Positions 1 through 9,311 are shown, counted from the first letter of the stretch. The stretch: 36,647 nt of DNA from Betaproteobacteria bacterium (GCA_009924455.1 RFRO01000005.1:1-36647); one strand, 5' to 3'. Numbers and translations are program-made. The notes: a model not told the origin generated them from the sequence alone.

Positions 1-1
1 G

Positions 2-421
2 CAGGATGTGGCCAATGACATCCGCAGCACCATGCAGCAGCATGCCGGGGTGTTCCGCACCCAGGCCATGATGGATGAAGGCGTGGTGCAGGTCGCGGCC
101 TTGCGCGAGCGGGTGAACCGCATCGCGCTCAAGGACAAATCCAAGATTTTCAACACAGCGCGGATTGAAGCGCTGGAAGTCGAGAACCTGATCGAAGCGG
201 CCCAGGCCACGATGGTCTCTGCTGCGGCACGCCACGAAAGCCGTGGTGCGCACAGCGTAGACGATTACGGCGACACACCCGAGCACCGCAACGGACGCAA
301 CGACACCGACTGGCATAAACACACCCTGTGGCACAGCGCTGACAACAGCCTGAGCTACAAACCGGTGCAGATGAAGCCCTTGACCGTAGAGAGCGTTCCG
401 CTCAAGACCCGCACGTTCTGA
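2..421 (+). CDS. sdhA: Succinate dehydrogenase flavoprotein subunit, C-terminal fragment
   Basis: This is the last 139 codons of SdhA, the FAD-carrying subunit of complex II that oxidises succinate to fumarate on the cytoplasmic face of the inner membrane. The reading frame is open from base 2, so the gene is cut by the window edge and the GTG at position 8 is not a real start. The fragment has the helical C-terminal domain of the family (MQQHAGVFR, then the conserved ESRGAH near residue 78 of the fragment) and ends in a basic tail (LKTRTF). The FAD-binding and catalytic parts lie outside the window. sdhB starts 28 bases downstream, as expected for an sdhCDAB operon. Confidence 0.95.
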   Translation, partial: QDVANDIRSTMQQHAGVFRTQAMMDEGVVQVAALRERVNRIALKDKSKIFNTARIEALEVENLIEAAQATMVSAAARHESRGAHSVDDYGDTPEHRNGRNDTDWHKHTLWHSADNSLSYKPVQMKPLTVESVPLKTRTF

Positions 422-449
422 GCCCTATTTTCCCGAGCCGGATGTACCC

Positions 450-1154
450 ATGACCCAACGCACTTTTTCCATCTACCGCTACGACCCGGACAAGGACGCC
501 AAGCCTTACATGCAGACCATCACGGTCGAGCTCGACGGCTCCGAGCGCATGCTGCTGGATGCCCTGATGAAGCTCAAGGCGGTGGATCCCAGCATTTCTT
601 TCCGCCGCTCCTGCCGCGAAGGCGTGTGCGGGTCCGATGCCATGAACATCAACGGCAAGAACGGTCTGGCCTGCCTGACCAATATGCGCAACCTGCCGGG
701 CACGATTGTCTTGAAGCCCCTGCCGGGTCTGCCGGTGGTACGCGACCTGATTGTGGACATGACGCAGTTCTTCAAGCAGTACAACTCGATCAAGCCCTAT
801 CTGATCAACGACACCCGCCCGCCTGAAAAAGAACGCCTGCAAAGCCCCGAGGAACGCGAAGAACTCAACGGCCTGTACGAGTGCATTTTGTGCGCCAGCT
901 GCTCCACCAGCTGCCCCAGCTTCTGGTGGAACCCCGATAAATTCGTCGGCCCGGCCGGTCTGTTGCAAGCCTATCGTTTCATCGCGGACAGCCGCGACCA
1001 GGCGACTGCCGAACGGCTGGACAACCTGGAAGACCCCTACCGCCTGTTCCGCTGCCATACCATCATGAACTGCGTCGACGTCTGCCCCAAAGGCCTGAAC
1101 CCGACCAAAGCGATTGGCAAGATCAAAGAAATGATGGTCTTGCGCGCAGTTTGA
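450..1154 (+). CDS. sdhB: Succinate dehydrogenase iron-sulfur subunit
   Basis: SdhB (234 aa) passes electrons from the flavin of SdhA to ubiquinone through three iron-sulfur clusters. The [2Fe-2S] ligands are C55, C60, D63 and C75; Asp in the third position is also found in E. coli SdhB, so it is not a defect. C145, C148 and C151 with C212 would bind the [4Fe-4S] cluster, and C155, C202 and C208 the [3Fe-4S] cluster. Length and motif spacing are normal. The gene lies 28 bases after sdhA, and its stop codon overlaps the probable TTG start of sdhE, so the genes are probably co-transcribed and translationally coupled. Confidence 0.97.
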   Translation: MTQRTFSIYRYDPDKDAKPYMQTITVELDGSERMLLDALMKLKAVDPSISFRRSCREGVCGSDAMNINGKNGLACLTNMRNLPGTIVLKPLPGLPVVRDLIVDMTQFFKQYNSIKPYLINDTRPPEKERLQSPEEREELNGLYECILCASCSTSCPSFWWNPDKFVGPAGLLQAYRFIADSRDQATAERLDNLEDPYRLFRCHTIMNCVDVCPKGLNPTKAIGKIKEMMVLRAV

Positions 1155-1456
1155 TAGGCATTGAGACGGCCGTGCCTGAAACGTTGATTGACGGTCGCGC
1201 ACTGAGCAAGCTGCAATGGCGTTGCCGGCGGGGCCTCTTGGAAAATGATTTGTTCGTCGAGCGCTTTTTTGAGCGCTTTGCGGGCAGCCTGACCGACGCG
1301 GATGCCCAAGCCTTGGGCCTGCTGATGGATTTGGGCGATAACGATTTGCTGGATTTGAATCTGGGCCGCAAGACTTTGGCCCAAGTGGATGTGGCACTGG
1401 TGCGCGACGATGTGCAGCGGGTGCTTGGTATGTTGAGAAAACCCATTGAAAGGTGA
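1151..1456 (+). CDS. sdhE: Succinate dehydrogenase FAD assembly factor SdhE
   Basis: SdhE (CptB/YgfY family) is a small cytoplasmic protein that helps attach FAD covalently to SdhA. The family signature RGxxE is present at R27-E31 (RRGLLE), followed by the usual acidic helical region (LTD...LLMDLGDNDLLDL). The start is uncertain. A TTG at 1151 overlaps the sdhB stop by four bases and gives 101 aa; an in-frame GTG at 1172 gives 94 aa, closer to the family norm of about 80-95. No clear Shine-Dalgarno separates these choices. The gene ends three bases before the gltA ATG, and the sdhB-sdhE-gltA order fits an operon. Confidence 0.88.
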   Translation: MIGIETAVPETLIDGRALSKLQWRCRRGLLENDLFVERFFERFAGSLTDADAQALGLLMDLGDNDLLDLNLGRKTLAQVDVALVRDDVQRVLGMLRKPIER

Positions 1457-1459
1457 GAA

Positions 1460-2770
<1,311 letters not shown>

Positions 2771-2798
2771 AAGCGCGCGCGCAAAGGCTCCCGCAGCT

Positions 2799-2825
2799 GC
2801 GGGGCCGGTTTCTAACCGGCCCCGC
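2799..2825 (+). terminator. Perfect 12-bp hairpin between gltA and leuC
   Basis: The arm 2799-2810 (GCGGGGCCGGTT) is fully complementary to 2814-2825, with a three-base loop (TCT). It lies 29 bases after the gltA stop and is well placed to end the sdh-gltA transcript. Only two T residues follow on the plus strand, so it is not a textbook intrinsic terminator and may instead protect the mRNA 3' end. The likely leuC -10 (2827-2832) abuts its right foot. Confidence 0.6.
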
Positions 2826-2826
2826 T

Positions 2827-2832
2827 TAAAAT
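2827..2832 (+). promoter_or_regulatory. Candidate -10 element for leuCDB
   Basis: TAAAAT, within TTAAAATCGCCG, lies 26 bases upstream of the leuC ATG. No convincing -35 is visible at the normal distance, where the sequence is the hairpin arm. The same style of -10 (TTAAAAT or TTACAAT followed by C/G) occurs ahead of asd and lysS. Confidence 0.35.
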
Positions 2833-2857
2833 CGCCGTCCCTGCCTAAAGGAATCTG

Positions 2858-4279
2858 ATGGGACGCACGCTTTACGACAAAATTTGGGACGAGCACGTCG
2901 TCCACACCGAAGAAGACGGCACCGCCATCCTCTACATCGACCGCCATCTGGTGCACGAAGTCACCAGCCCGCAAGCGTTTGAGGGCATACGTCAGGCGGG
3001 TCGCAAGGTCTGGCGCGTCAGCTCCATCGTGGCCACCGCCGACCACAACACCCCCACCACGGGCTGGGAATTGGGCTACGACGGCATCACCGACCCGATC
3101 AGCAAAGAGCAGATCACCACCCTGGACCGCAACATGGCGGAATTCGGGGCGGCGGCATTCTTTCCCTTCCTGAGCAAGCGCCAAGGCATCGTGCACGTGA
3201 TCGGACCGGAGACCGGTGCCACGCTGCCCGGCATGACCGTGGTCTGCGGCGACAGCCACACCTCCACGCATGGCGCGTTTGGCGCGCTGGCCCACGGCAT
3301 CGGCACGTCCGAGGTCGAGCACGTCATGGCCACCCAAACCCTGCTGGCCAAAAAAGCCAAAAACATGCTGATTAAAGTCGAGGGCGTCTTGGCCAAAGGC
3401 GTCACCGGCAAAGACGTGGTGCTGGCCATCATCGGCAAAATCGGCACCGCCGGCGGCACGGGTTACACGATTGAGTTTGCCGGTTCGGCCATCCGCGGCT
3501 TGAGCATGGAAGGCCGCATGACGCTGTGCAACATGGCCATTGAAGGCGGCGCGCGCGCAGGCCTGGTTGCAGTGGACGAAAAGACCATCGACTATGTCCG
3601 CGGCCGCCCGCTTTCCCCCACGGGCGTGGAATGGGACCAGGCGGTCGCCTATTGGAAGACCTTGCACTCGGACGCGGATGCCAACTTTGACGCCGTGGTG
3701 GACTTGCGCGCCGAAGACATCCTGCCGCAGGTGACCTGGGGCACATCGCCTGAGATGGTGCTTGACATCAACGGCATCGTGCCGGACCCCGACAAAGAAA
3801 AAGACGCCAATAAGCGCGGCGCGATCGAGCGCGCCCTGACCTACATGGGCCTGCAACCGGGCAAAGCGCTGAACGATTTGTTTGTGGACAAGGTGTTTAT
3901 CGGCTCCTGTACCAATAGCCGCATCGAAGACATGCGCGAAGCCGCTGCGGTGGTCAAAAAATTGGGGCGAAAAGTCGCGAAGAACATCAAGCTGGCCATG
4001 GTGGTCCCAGGTTCGGGGCTGGTCAAAGAGCAGGCCGAACGCGAAGGCCTGCATGAGATCTTCAAGGCCGCCGGTTTCGAATGGCGCGAGCCCGGTTGCT
4101 CGATGTGCCTTGCGATGAACGCCGATCGCCTGGAGCCCGGCGAGCGCTGCGCTTCCACCAGCAACCGCAACTTCGAAGGCCGCCAGGGCAACGGTGGACG
4201 CACCCATTTGGTCAGCCCGGCCATGGCCGCTGCTGCAGCCATCCACGGGCATTTTGTCGACATACGCAAGTTCGCGTAA
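2858..4279 (+). CDS. leuC: 3-isopropylmalate dehydratase large subunit
   Basis: LeuC (473 aa) pairs with LeuD to isomerise 2-isopropylmalate to 3-isopropylmalate in leucine synthesis. It belongs to the aconitase family and holds a [4Fe-4S] cluster. The three cysteine ligands are C351 ([12 protein letters not shown]), C414 and C417 ([11 protein letters not shown]), and the [10 protein letters not shown] and [20 protein letters not shown] motifs are intact. The ATG at 2858 has a good ribosome-binding site (AAAGGAAT). leuD follows after 14 bases. There is no small entericidin-like gene between leuC and leuD, which some Burkholderiales carry there. Confidence 0.97.
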   Translation: MGRTLYDKIWDEHVVHTEEDGTAILYIDRHLVHEVTSPQAFEGIRQAGRKVWRVSSIVATADHNTPTTGWELGYDGITDPISKEQITTLDRNMAEFGAAAFFPFLSKRQGIVHVIGPETGATLPGMTVVCGDSHTSTHGAFGALAHGIGTSEVEHVMATQTLLAKKAKNMLIKVEGVLAKGVTGKDVVLAIIGKIGTAGGTGYTIEFAGSAIRGLSMEGRMTLCNMAIEGGARAGLVAVDEKTIDYVRGRPLSPTGVEWDQAVAYWKTLHSDADANFDAVVDLRAEDILPQVTWGTSPEMVLDINGIVPDPDKEKDANKRGAIERALTYMGLQPGKALNDLFVDKVFIGSCTNSRIEDMREAAAVVKKLGRKVAKNIKLAMVVPGSGLVKEQAEREGLHEIFKAAGFEWREPGCSMCLAMNADRLEPGERCASTSNRNFEGRQGNGGRTHLVSPAMAAAAAIHGHFVDIRKFA

Positions 4280-4293
4280 ACGGGATTTCCGCG

Positions 4294-4938
4294 ATGCAAA
4301 AATTCACCGTACACCAAGGCCTGGTCGCGCCGATGGACCGCGAAAACGTGGACACCGACGCCATCATCCCCAAGCAGTTTTTGAAGTCGATTCGCAAGAC
4401 CGGCTTCGGCCCCAATCTGTTTGACGAGTGGCGCTACCTGGACCATGGCGAACCCGGCCAGGACCCCGCCACCCGCAAGCCCAACCCCGACTTTGTTCTC
4501 AACCAACCGCGCTATGCCGGGGCCAGCATCCTGCTGGCGCGCAAAAACTTCGGCTGCGGCTCGTCGCGCGAACATGCGCCCTGGGCGTTGGACCAGTTCG
4601 GCTTTCGCGCGATTCTGGCGCCCAGCTTTGCGGATATCTTTTTCAATAACAGCTTCAAAAACGGATTGCTGCCCATCGTACTGCCCGAGGCAACAGTCGA
4701 CGCTTTGTTCAATGAGGCACTGGCCTTCCCCGGCTACAGCCTGACCGTGGACCTGGAGCGCCAGCGCATCGTGCGGCCGCAGGGCGAAGAGATTGCCTTT
4801 GAGGTTCAGGCTTTCCGCAAATTCTGCTTGCTCAACGGCTTGGACGACATCGGGCTGACCCTGCGCCACGCCGACGCGATCCGCAACTTCGAGTCCGCGC
4901 GTCTGGCCACCAAGCCATGGCTTGCACACACCCTTTGA
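4294..4938 (+). CDS. leuD: 3-isopropylmalate dehydratase small subunit
   Basis: LeuD (214 aa) is the swivelling substrate-recognition subunit of isopropylmalate isomerase. The start is the ATG at 4294 ([10 protein letters not shown]), because the family begins there with [19 protein letters not shown]; the frame is open further upstream but only inside leuC. The motif [15 protein letters not shown] lies near residues 85-99. No strong Shine-Dalgarno is seen in the 14-base gap, so translation may be coupled to leuC. The gene is followed 25 bases later by leuB. Confidence 0.96.
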   Translation: MQKFTVHQGLVAPMDRENVDTDAIIPKQFLKSIRKTGFGPNLFDEWRYLDHGEPGQDPATRKPNPDFVLNQPRYAGASILLARKNFGCGSSREHAPWALDQFGFRAILAPSFADIFFNNSFKNGLLPIVLPEATVDALFNEALAFPGYSLTVDLERQRIVRPQGEEIAFEVQAFRKFCLLNGLDDIGLTLRHADAIRNFESARLATKPWLAHTL

Positions 4939-4963
4939 CTATGGCACATGCCCACCATTTTTT

Positions 4964-6043
4964 ATGAAAATCGCAGTACTTCCCGGCGACGGCATCGGCA
5001 CCGAAATCGTGGCCGAGGCCATCAAAGTTCTGAAGGTTCTGGACCTGGACCTGACACTGGAAACCGCGCCGGTGGGCGGCGCCGCTTTCGAGGCCCACGG
5101 CCACCCGTTGCCACCGGCCACGCTCCAACTGGCCATGGACTCCGACGCCGTGCTGTTTGGCGCGGTGGGCGACTGGAAATACGACACCCTGGACCGTCCG
5201 CTGCGTCCTGAGCAAGCCATTTTGGGCCTGCGCAAAAACATGGGCTTGTTCGCCAACTTCCGCCCTGCCATTTGCTACCAGCAGCTCACCGATGCGTCCA
5301 GCCTCAAGCCCGAGCTGGTATCGGGATTGGATATTTTGATCATCCGCGAACTGACCGGCGACATCTACTTCGGCCAACCGCGTGGCCGGCGCATCGCCAC
5401 CGACGGGCATTTTCCCGGCAGCGAAGAAGCCTTTGACACCATGCGCTATTCGCGCCCCGAGATCGAGCGGATCGCGCACGTGGCTTTTCAGGCCGCGCAA
5501 AAGCGCAACAAGCGCGTCACCAGCGTGGACAAAGCCAACGTTCTGGAAACCTTCCAGCTCTGGAAAGACGTGGTCAGCGAAGTCGGCAAACAGTACCCCG
5601 ATGTGGCGTTAGACCACATGTATGTGGACAACGCCGCCATGCAGCTGGTGCGTGCCCCCAAGAAGTTTGACGTGGTGGTGACCGGCAACATGTTTGGCGA
5701 CATCCTGAGTGACGCCGCCGCCATGCTGACCGGCAGCATCGGCATGCTGCCGTCGGCCAGCCTGAACGCCAAGAACCAGGGCCTGTACGAGCCCAGCCAC
5801 GGCAGCGCACCCGACATCGCCGGCAAAGGCGTGGCCAACCCGCTGGCCACGATCCTGAGCGCGGCCATGATGCTGCGCTTCAGCCTGAACCAGCCTGAAG
5901 CTGCTGTCCTTATCGAAAAAGCCGTCGACGCGGTGCTCAGCCAGGGTCTTCGCACGCCCGATATCTACAGCGCCGGCACGACCAAGGTCGGCACGCGCGA
6001 GATGGGCGACGCGGTGGTCAAGGCCCTCGCTCAAGCCAGCTGA
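4964..6043 (+). CDS. leuB: 3-isopropylmalate dehydrogenase
   Basis: LeuB (359 aa) oxidises and decarboxylates 3-isopropylmalate with NAD, the third leucine-specific step. The ATG at 4964 is chosen because the family starts [12 protein letters not shown]; an in-frame ATG at 4922 would add 14 residues overlapping leuD. Visible motifs include substrate arginines R90, R100 and R128, Y135 (GDIYFG), K190 (SVDKANVLE), the metal ligands D222, D246 and D250, and the NAD-site motif [14 protein letters not shown]. No good ribosome-binding site precedes the chosen ATG. A class III aminotransferase follows after 22 bases, where asd is expected in related genomes. Confidence 0.96.
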   Translation: MKIAVLPGDGIGTEIVAEAIKVLKVLDLDLTLETAPVGGAAFEAHGHPLPPATLQLAMDSDAVLFGAVGDWKYDTLDRPLRPEQAILGLRKNMGLFANFRPAICYQQLTDASSLKPELVSGLDILIIRELTGDIYFGQPRGRRIATDGHFPGSEEAFDTMRYSRPEIERIAHVAFQAAQKRNKRVTSVDKANVLETFQLWKDVVSEVGKQYPDVALDHMYVDNAAMQLVRAPKKFDVVVTGNMFGDILSDAAAMLTGSIGMLPSASLNAKNQGLYEPSHGSAPDIAGKGVANPLATILSAAMMLRFSLNQPEAAVLIEKAVDAVLSQGLRTPDIYSAGTTKVGTREMGDAVVKALAQAS

Positions 6044-6065
6044 TTCCAAATAACAAGGCAACGAT

Positions 6066-7457
6066 ATGACCAACGCCCCAGCAGACATTTCATTGGCCGG
6101 CCAAAACGACGTACGGCACCACCTGCATCCGTACACCCAGCTGCGCCAGCTGGAGAAAGACGGCCCGCTTGTGATTGTGCGGGGCGAGGGCGTTCAGGTT
6201 TTCGATGAACACGGCAAGGCCTATATCGAAGGTATGGCCGGGTTGTGGTGTGCGTCACTGGGCTTTTCGGAGAAGCGACTGGCAGATGCGGCCTTCAAGC
6301 AGATGACCACCCTGCCCTACTACCACGCGTTTTCGGGCAAGGTACCGGGCCCGGTGACCGAGTTAGTGGAAACCATGGTGCGCTGGTCACCGATCCCGAA
6401 TGCACGGGTGCTGTTTGCCAACTCAGGCTCCGAGTCCAACGACACCGCGTTCAAGCTGGTGCGTTACTACAACAACGCGCGGGGCCGGCCACTCAAGAAA
6501 AAAATCATCGCGCGTAACAAGGGTTACCACGGTGTGACGGCGGCGGCGGCGTCCATGTCCGGCCTGGGCACCATGCATCAGAACTTTGATCTGCCACTGC
6601 CGGGCATCGTGCGCGTCAGTTGCCCGCATTTCTATGGTTTCAGCCAGCCCGGCGAAACCGAGGCGCAGTTTGTGGACCGCCTGGCGCAGGAGCTGGAAGA
6701 CACCATCCTGCGCGAAGGCCCGGACACCGTGGCAGCCTTTATCGCCGAGCCGGTGCAAGGCGCCGGCGGCGTGATCATCCCGCCACCGGGATACTTTGCC
6801 AAGGTCCAGGCGATATTGAAGAAGTACGACATCCTGTTTCTGGTGGATGAGGTCATAACGGCCTTCGGGCGCTTGGGCCAGAACTTCGGTACCGGTGTGT
6901 ACGACCTCAAACCCGACATGCTGACCGTGGCGAAGATGCTGACATCGGCGTACGTGCCCATGTCGGCGCTGTACGTCTCCAACGAGATCTACCAGACCAT
7001 TGCCGACGCCAGCGCCGAGATCGGCGTATTCGGCCACGGCTATACCTACAGCGGCCATCCGCTGGCCTGCGCTATTGCGCTCGAAACACTGCGCATTTAT
7101 GAAAGCGACCAGATCGTTGCGCACGTGCAGAAGGTCAGCCCGCGCCTACAACAAGGCATTCAGGCATTCAAAGGCCATCCGCTGGTCGGCGATGCCCGCG
7201 GCCTGGGTCTGATCGGCGCCATTGAATTGGCCGCTGACCCCGCCACCCGCACGCCCTTCGACCCCAAACGCGGCGTCGGTGCTTATCTTGTCAAGCGGGC
7301 CCAGCACCATGGCCTGATCCTGCGCGTGCTCATGGGCGACGTGATCGCCTTCTCGCCGCCCCTGATCATCACCGAGGCAGAAATCGACACCATGCTCGAG
7401 CGCGCCCGGCTGGCCTTGGATGACACCTTGGCATGGGTGGATAGCTGGCGCGGCTGA
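6066..7457 (+). CDS. Class III (omega) aminotransferase, PLP-dependent
   Basis: This 463-aa protein is a fold-type I, class III aminotransferase of the omega-amine/beta-alanine or putrescine:pyruvate type. Family features are GMAGLWCASLGF (57-68), GSESNDTAFK (121-130), D261 in the VDEVITAFGR motif (pyridine-nitrogen Asp) and K290 as the Schiff-base lysine in TVAKMLTSAYVPMSA. GLWCxxLGF is typical of omega-transaminases, with pyruvate the usual amino acceptor. The true amine donor cannot be read from sequence. It lies 22 bases after leuB and is probably read from the leu transcript, although it is not a leucine enzyme. It may have arrived together with the fliS/flagellin block that follows. Confidence 0.9.
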   Translation: MTNAPADISLAGQNDVRHHLHPYTQLRQLEKDGPLVIVRGEGVQVFDEHGKAYIEGMAGLWCASLGFSEKRLADAAFKQMTTLPYYHAFSGKVPGPVTELVETMVRWSPIPNARVLFANSGSESNDTAFKLVRYYNNARGRPLKKKIIARNKGYHGVTAAAASMSGLGTMHQNFDLPLPGIVRVSCPHFYGFSQPGETEAQFVDRLAQELEDTILREGPDTVAAFIAEPVQGAGGVIIPPPGYFAKVQAILKKYDILFLVDEVITAFGRLGQNFGTGVYDLKPDMLTVAKMLTSAYVPMSALYVSNEIYQTIADASAEIGVFGHGYTYSGHPLACAIALETLRIYESDQIVAHVQKVSPRLQQGIQAFKGHPLVGDARGLGLIGAIELAADPATRTPFDPKRGVGAYLVKRAQHHGLILRVLMGDVIAFSPPLIITEAEIDTMLERARLALDDTLAWVDSWRG

Positions 7458-7526
7458 CCGCGCGCACCACAACCTGCGGCAGAGTCGGCTTCAGCCCGCT
7501 CGGCAGGCATTGCAAGAATTTCCTTT

Positions 7527-7542
7527 TGGGCATATCCGCCCA
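7527..7542 (+). terminator. Weak hairpin after the aminotransferase gene
   Basis: TGGGC (7527-7531) pairs with GCCCA (7538-7542) around a six-base loop, and a T-rich tract (CTTTTTCTGCTTTTT) starts nine bases later. The stem is short and the T-tract displaced, so termination here is possible but weakly supported. Confidence 0.25.
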
Positions 7543-7572
7543 TAACCCAACTTTTTCTGCTTTTTCGCAGCC

Positions 7573-7710
7573 TTGGATACTTTTGCCAACTTCAAGAAAG
7601 CGCAGAGCTTGCGCTCCTTGGCCTATTACCTGAAAAAGACCCGCAACCTGGAGCGCAACTTTATGTTCCGCAAAATGGATCAGGGTTGGCGCATCATCCG
7701 CGTTTCCTAA
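7573..7710 (+). CDS. Possible small protein or gene remnant, 45 codons
   Basis: An open frame runs from a TTG at 7573 to TAA at 7708-7710 and would encode a basic 45-residue peptide ([16 protein letters not shown] at the start, GWRIIRVS at the end). About three quarters of its third codon positions are G or C, as in neighbouring real genes, and the residue mix looks protein-like. It has no ATG and no visible ribosome-binding site, and its frame is open only back to 7546, so it could be the tail of a decayed gene. It lies between the aminotransferase and the end of fliS. I do not recognise a family. Confidence 0.35.
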   Translation: MDTFANFKKAQSLRSLAYYLKKTRNLERNFMFRKMDQGWRIIRVS

Positions 7711-7738
7711 GCGGCGGCGCCTTCTTGCAGATCGGGCT

Positions 7739-8197
7739 TCAGGCCAAAAAGGAAAAAGACTGGCCCGGGTTGGTGGATGCCTGCTGACCCAAACGATCAA
7801 ATCGCATGGTGGCCGGGCGGGTCACGGCCTGCCACCCGTCGGCCAGCGTGCGGGTGAGCGATAGCACCTCATTGAGCGCATCCGAATCGTTGCGGATATT
7901 GGCACGCCACAGCCGCTCTGCCATATAGCCATACAGCGGCCCCAGCTTCGCAGCCAGCGACGCATCCGCATCAGGCTTGATGGTGGACTGAAGCCCCTTC
8001 AAAATGCGCTGCGCCCTCAAAAGCGCATGCACTTTGCGCTCCAAGGCGTGGTTGGCGTCATGCCCCTGTGCAGCCGACAGCGACGCGCACAACCCCTCAA
8101 ACAATGTTTGGATCATCTTCAGCTTGCTGCCCGACAGCAGGTCGGATTCACGTTCGACGTTTTCGAACATTTCAAAGTGGCGCGCCAGTCTGGACAT
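7739..8197 (-). CDS. fliS: FliS-like flagellin export chaperone
   Basis: FliS proteins bind the C-terminus of unexported flagellin in the cytoplasm and keep it from polymerising. This 152-aa protein has the family pattern: KMIQTLFEGL near residues 26-35, an internal LLRAQRILKGLQ, then LAAKLGPLYGYMAERLWRAN and a final helix with LADGW. The ATG at 8197 is chosen because homology begins shortly after it; the longer open frame up to 8329 runs through a tandem repeat and is not credible. It has a C-terminal tail of about 25 residues beyond the usual fold. It is divergent from the flagellin gene, its likely client, and shares a 203-bp control region with it. Confidence 0.8.
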   Translation of the reverse strand: MSRLARHFEMFENVERESDLLSGSKLKMIQTLFEGLCASLSAAQGHDANHALERKVHALLRAQRILKGLQSTIKPDADASLAAKLGPLYGYMAERLWRANIRNDSDALNEVLSLTRTLADGWQAVTRPATMRFDRLGQQASTNPGQSFSFLA

Positions 8198-8239
8198 AGG
8201 GTGATCCCACAGAAAAAAGACAGAGTTGCAGCATGCCCG

Positions 8240-8334
8240 AAAACTTGAGCGCTTTTTTGTGCAAAGAGCGCAAAGAGTGTAAAGAGTGCAAATCCTGAAA
8301 ACGGCGCAAAGCGCGCAAATTTCATTCAAGTTTT
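8240..8334. repeat. 9-bp inverted repeat enclosing seven 9-bp units
   Basis: AAAACTTGA at 8240-8248 and TCAAGTTTT at 8326-8334 are perfect reverse complements. Between them, 8261-8323 can be read as seven consecutive 9-bp units: GCAAAGAGC, GCAAAGAGT, GTAAAGAGT, GCAAATCCT, GAAAACGGC, GCAAAGCGC, GCAAATTTC. Units 1-3 are nearly identical; the others keep mainly the GCAAA start. The arrangement sits midway between the divergent fliS and flagellin genes and could be a binding region for a regulator, or simply repeat expansion. Confidence 0.7.
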
Positions 8335-8350
8335 AAGGGGGATGCGATAA
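8326..8350 (+). promoter_or_regulatory. Candidate sigma-28 (FliA) promoter of the flagellin gene
   Basis: TCAAGTT (8326-8332), 11 bases, then GCGATAA (8344-8350) resembles the flagellar sigma-28 pattern (TAAAGTTT, about 11 bases, GCCGATAA), with the -10 lacking one C. It lies 50 bases upstream of the flagellin ATG, and its -35 coincides with the right arm of the 9-bp inverted repeat. Sigma-28 control would be normal for a flagellin gene. Confidence 0.45.
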
Positions 8351-8400
8351 GGTTGCGCCACGGCAAAAAGCCGCCTTTTTGCCTTACTCCAGGAGTACCT

Positions 8401-9243
8401 ATGGCCACTATCACGAATATCGACAGCCTGCGCACGTTGGCGGGGCTTAGCAAATCGCAGCAGGCGATCAGTCAGGCCTCGGAGCGGATCAGCACGGGCT
8501 ACCAAATCAACCGGGCATCCGACAACCCGGGGCTGATGGCTGTTGCCAACGACCTCAAGACACAGCTCACCTCGTACAACCAGATTCTGACCAATGTCGC
8601 AGAAGGTAAGGCCGTAACCAGCTTGGTAGATTCGTCGCTGACCCAGATGGTGGACCTATTGGGCTACATGCGGGTCGCAGCGGTTGCTGGCGAGAGCAGC
8701 ACCCTGACGACCTCCGAGCGCACTGCATACCAAAATGCCATTAATGCGTACGTCACGGCGTTTGACACCATTGCTACCAACACGACGTGGAACGGTACGT
8801 CCTTGATGTCGACTGCCGCGACCATGAACGTGCAAACCGGCGTCAATTCCGGCAACACGACGACGCTGACTTTTTCAAAAATGACCACCTCTGCGCTATC
8901 CGTGGATAGTCTGAGTACCACCAGCACCACCACTGCTGCCACCGCTGTAGACGCGATTGACACCGCAATCAAAGCCGTCAATGTGTACCAAACCTATATT
9001 GGTGCAATGGACAATGTGATGGAGTCCCAGGCCACGGTTGCAACCAACGCCATCACCAGTTACTCGGCGGGCTACGGCGCCATCATGAACACCGACTTCG
9101 CAGCCGAGACCGCCAAGCTCGCAGCGGCGCAAATTCAACACGATGGTGCTACCGCCATGCTCATACAGGGCAATGGGTTGAATCGTTCGCTCGTGGACTA
9201 TCTGCTGGGTGGGCCCTCTACCTACGCGCCAAGAACCAGCTAA
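8401..9243 (+). CDS. Short flagellin
   Basis: This 280-aa protein has both flagellin end domains and almost no variable centre. The N-terminal part (LAGLSKSQQAISQASERIS at 13-31, then ISTGYQINRASDNPGL, and NTTWNGTSLM at 127-136) matches the D0/D1 helices. The C-terminal part (AIDTAIKAVNVYQTYIGAMDNV, DFAAETAKLAAAQI, AMLIQGNGLNRSLVDYLLG) matches the returning helices. The Thr/Ser-rich stretch at 140-180 replaces D2/D3. Unusually, 11 residues (GPSTYAPRTS and the preceding Gly) extend beyond the normal end at LLG. The ATG at 8401 has a strong AGGAG site; the upstream in-frame start at 8353 is not needed. It is exported by the flagellar type III apparatus, and FliS is encoded divergently next to it. 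Confidence 0.9.
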   Translation: MATITNIDSLRTLAGLSKSQQAISQASERISTGYQINRASDNPGLMAVANDLKTQLTSYNQILTNVAEGKAVTSLVDSSLTQMVDLLGYMRVAAVAGESSTLTTSERTAYQNAINAYVTAFDTIATNTTWNGTSLMSTAATMNVQTGVNSGNTTTLTFSKMTTSALSVDSLSTTSTTTAATAVDAIDTAIKAVNVYQTYIGAMDNVMESQATVATNAITSYSAGYGAIMNTDFAAETAKLAAAQIQHDGATAMLIQGNGLNRSLVDYLLGGPSTYAPRTS

Positions 9244-9305
9244 GCGTGGGTTGCGTAGGCCCATCCACCCGGCAGTGAACTGTGGCGGCGCGGCTGACGC
9301 CCCGT

Positions 9306-9311
9306 TACAAT
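9306..9311 (+). promoter_or_regulatory. Candidate -10 element for asd
   Basis: TACAAT, within GTTACAATCGCCG, lies about 200 bases upstream of the asd ATG. It has the same style as the elements ahead of leuC and lysS. No good -35 is visible. If real, the asd mRNA has a leader of roughly 190 bases containing a possible leader peptide and competing hairpins. Confidence 0.35.

Noticed and set aside
612-674. Missing cysteine in the SdhB [2Fe-2S] site (Asp at residue 63)
   Set aside because: E. coli SdhB also has Asp there, so it is a normal ligand variant.
8261-8323. CRISPR-like array
   Set aside because: Units are 9 bp and contiguous, with no spacers and no cas genes nearby.
8198-8329. Longer FliS with a Cys/Leu-rich N-terminus
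   Set aside because: The extra residues are the translated 9-bp tandem repeat; FliS homology starts after the ATG at 8197.
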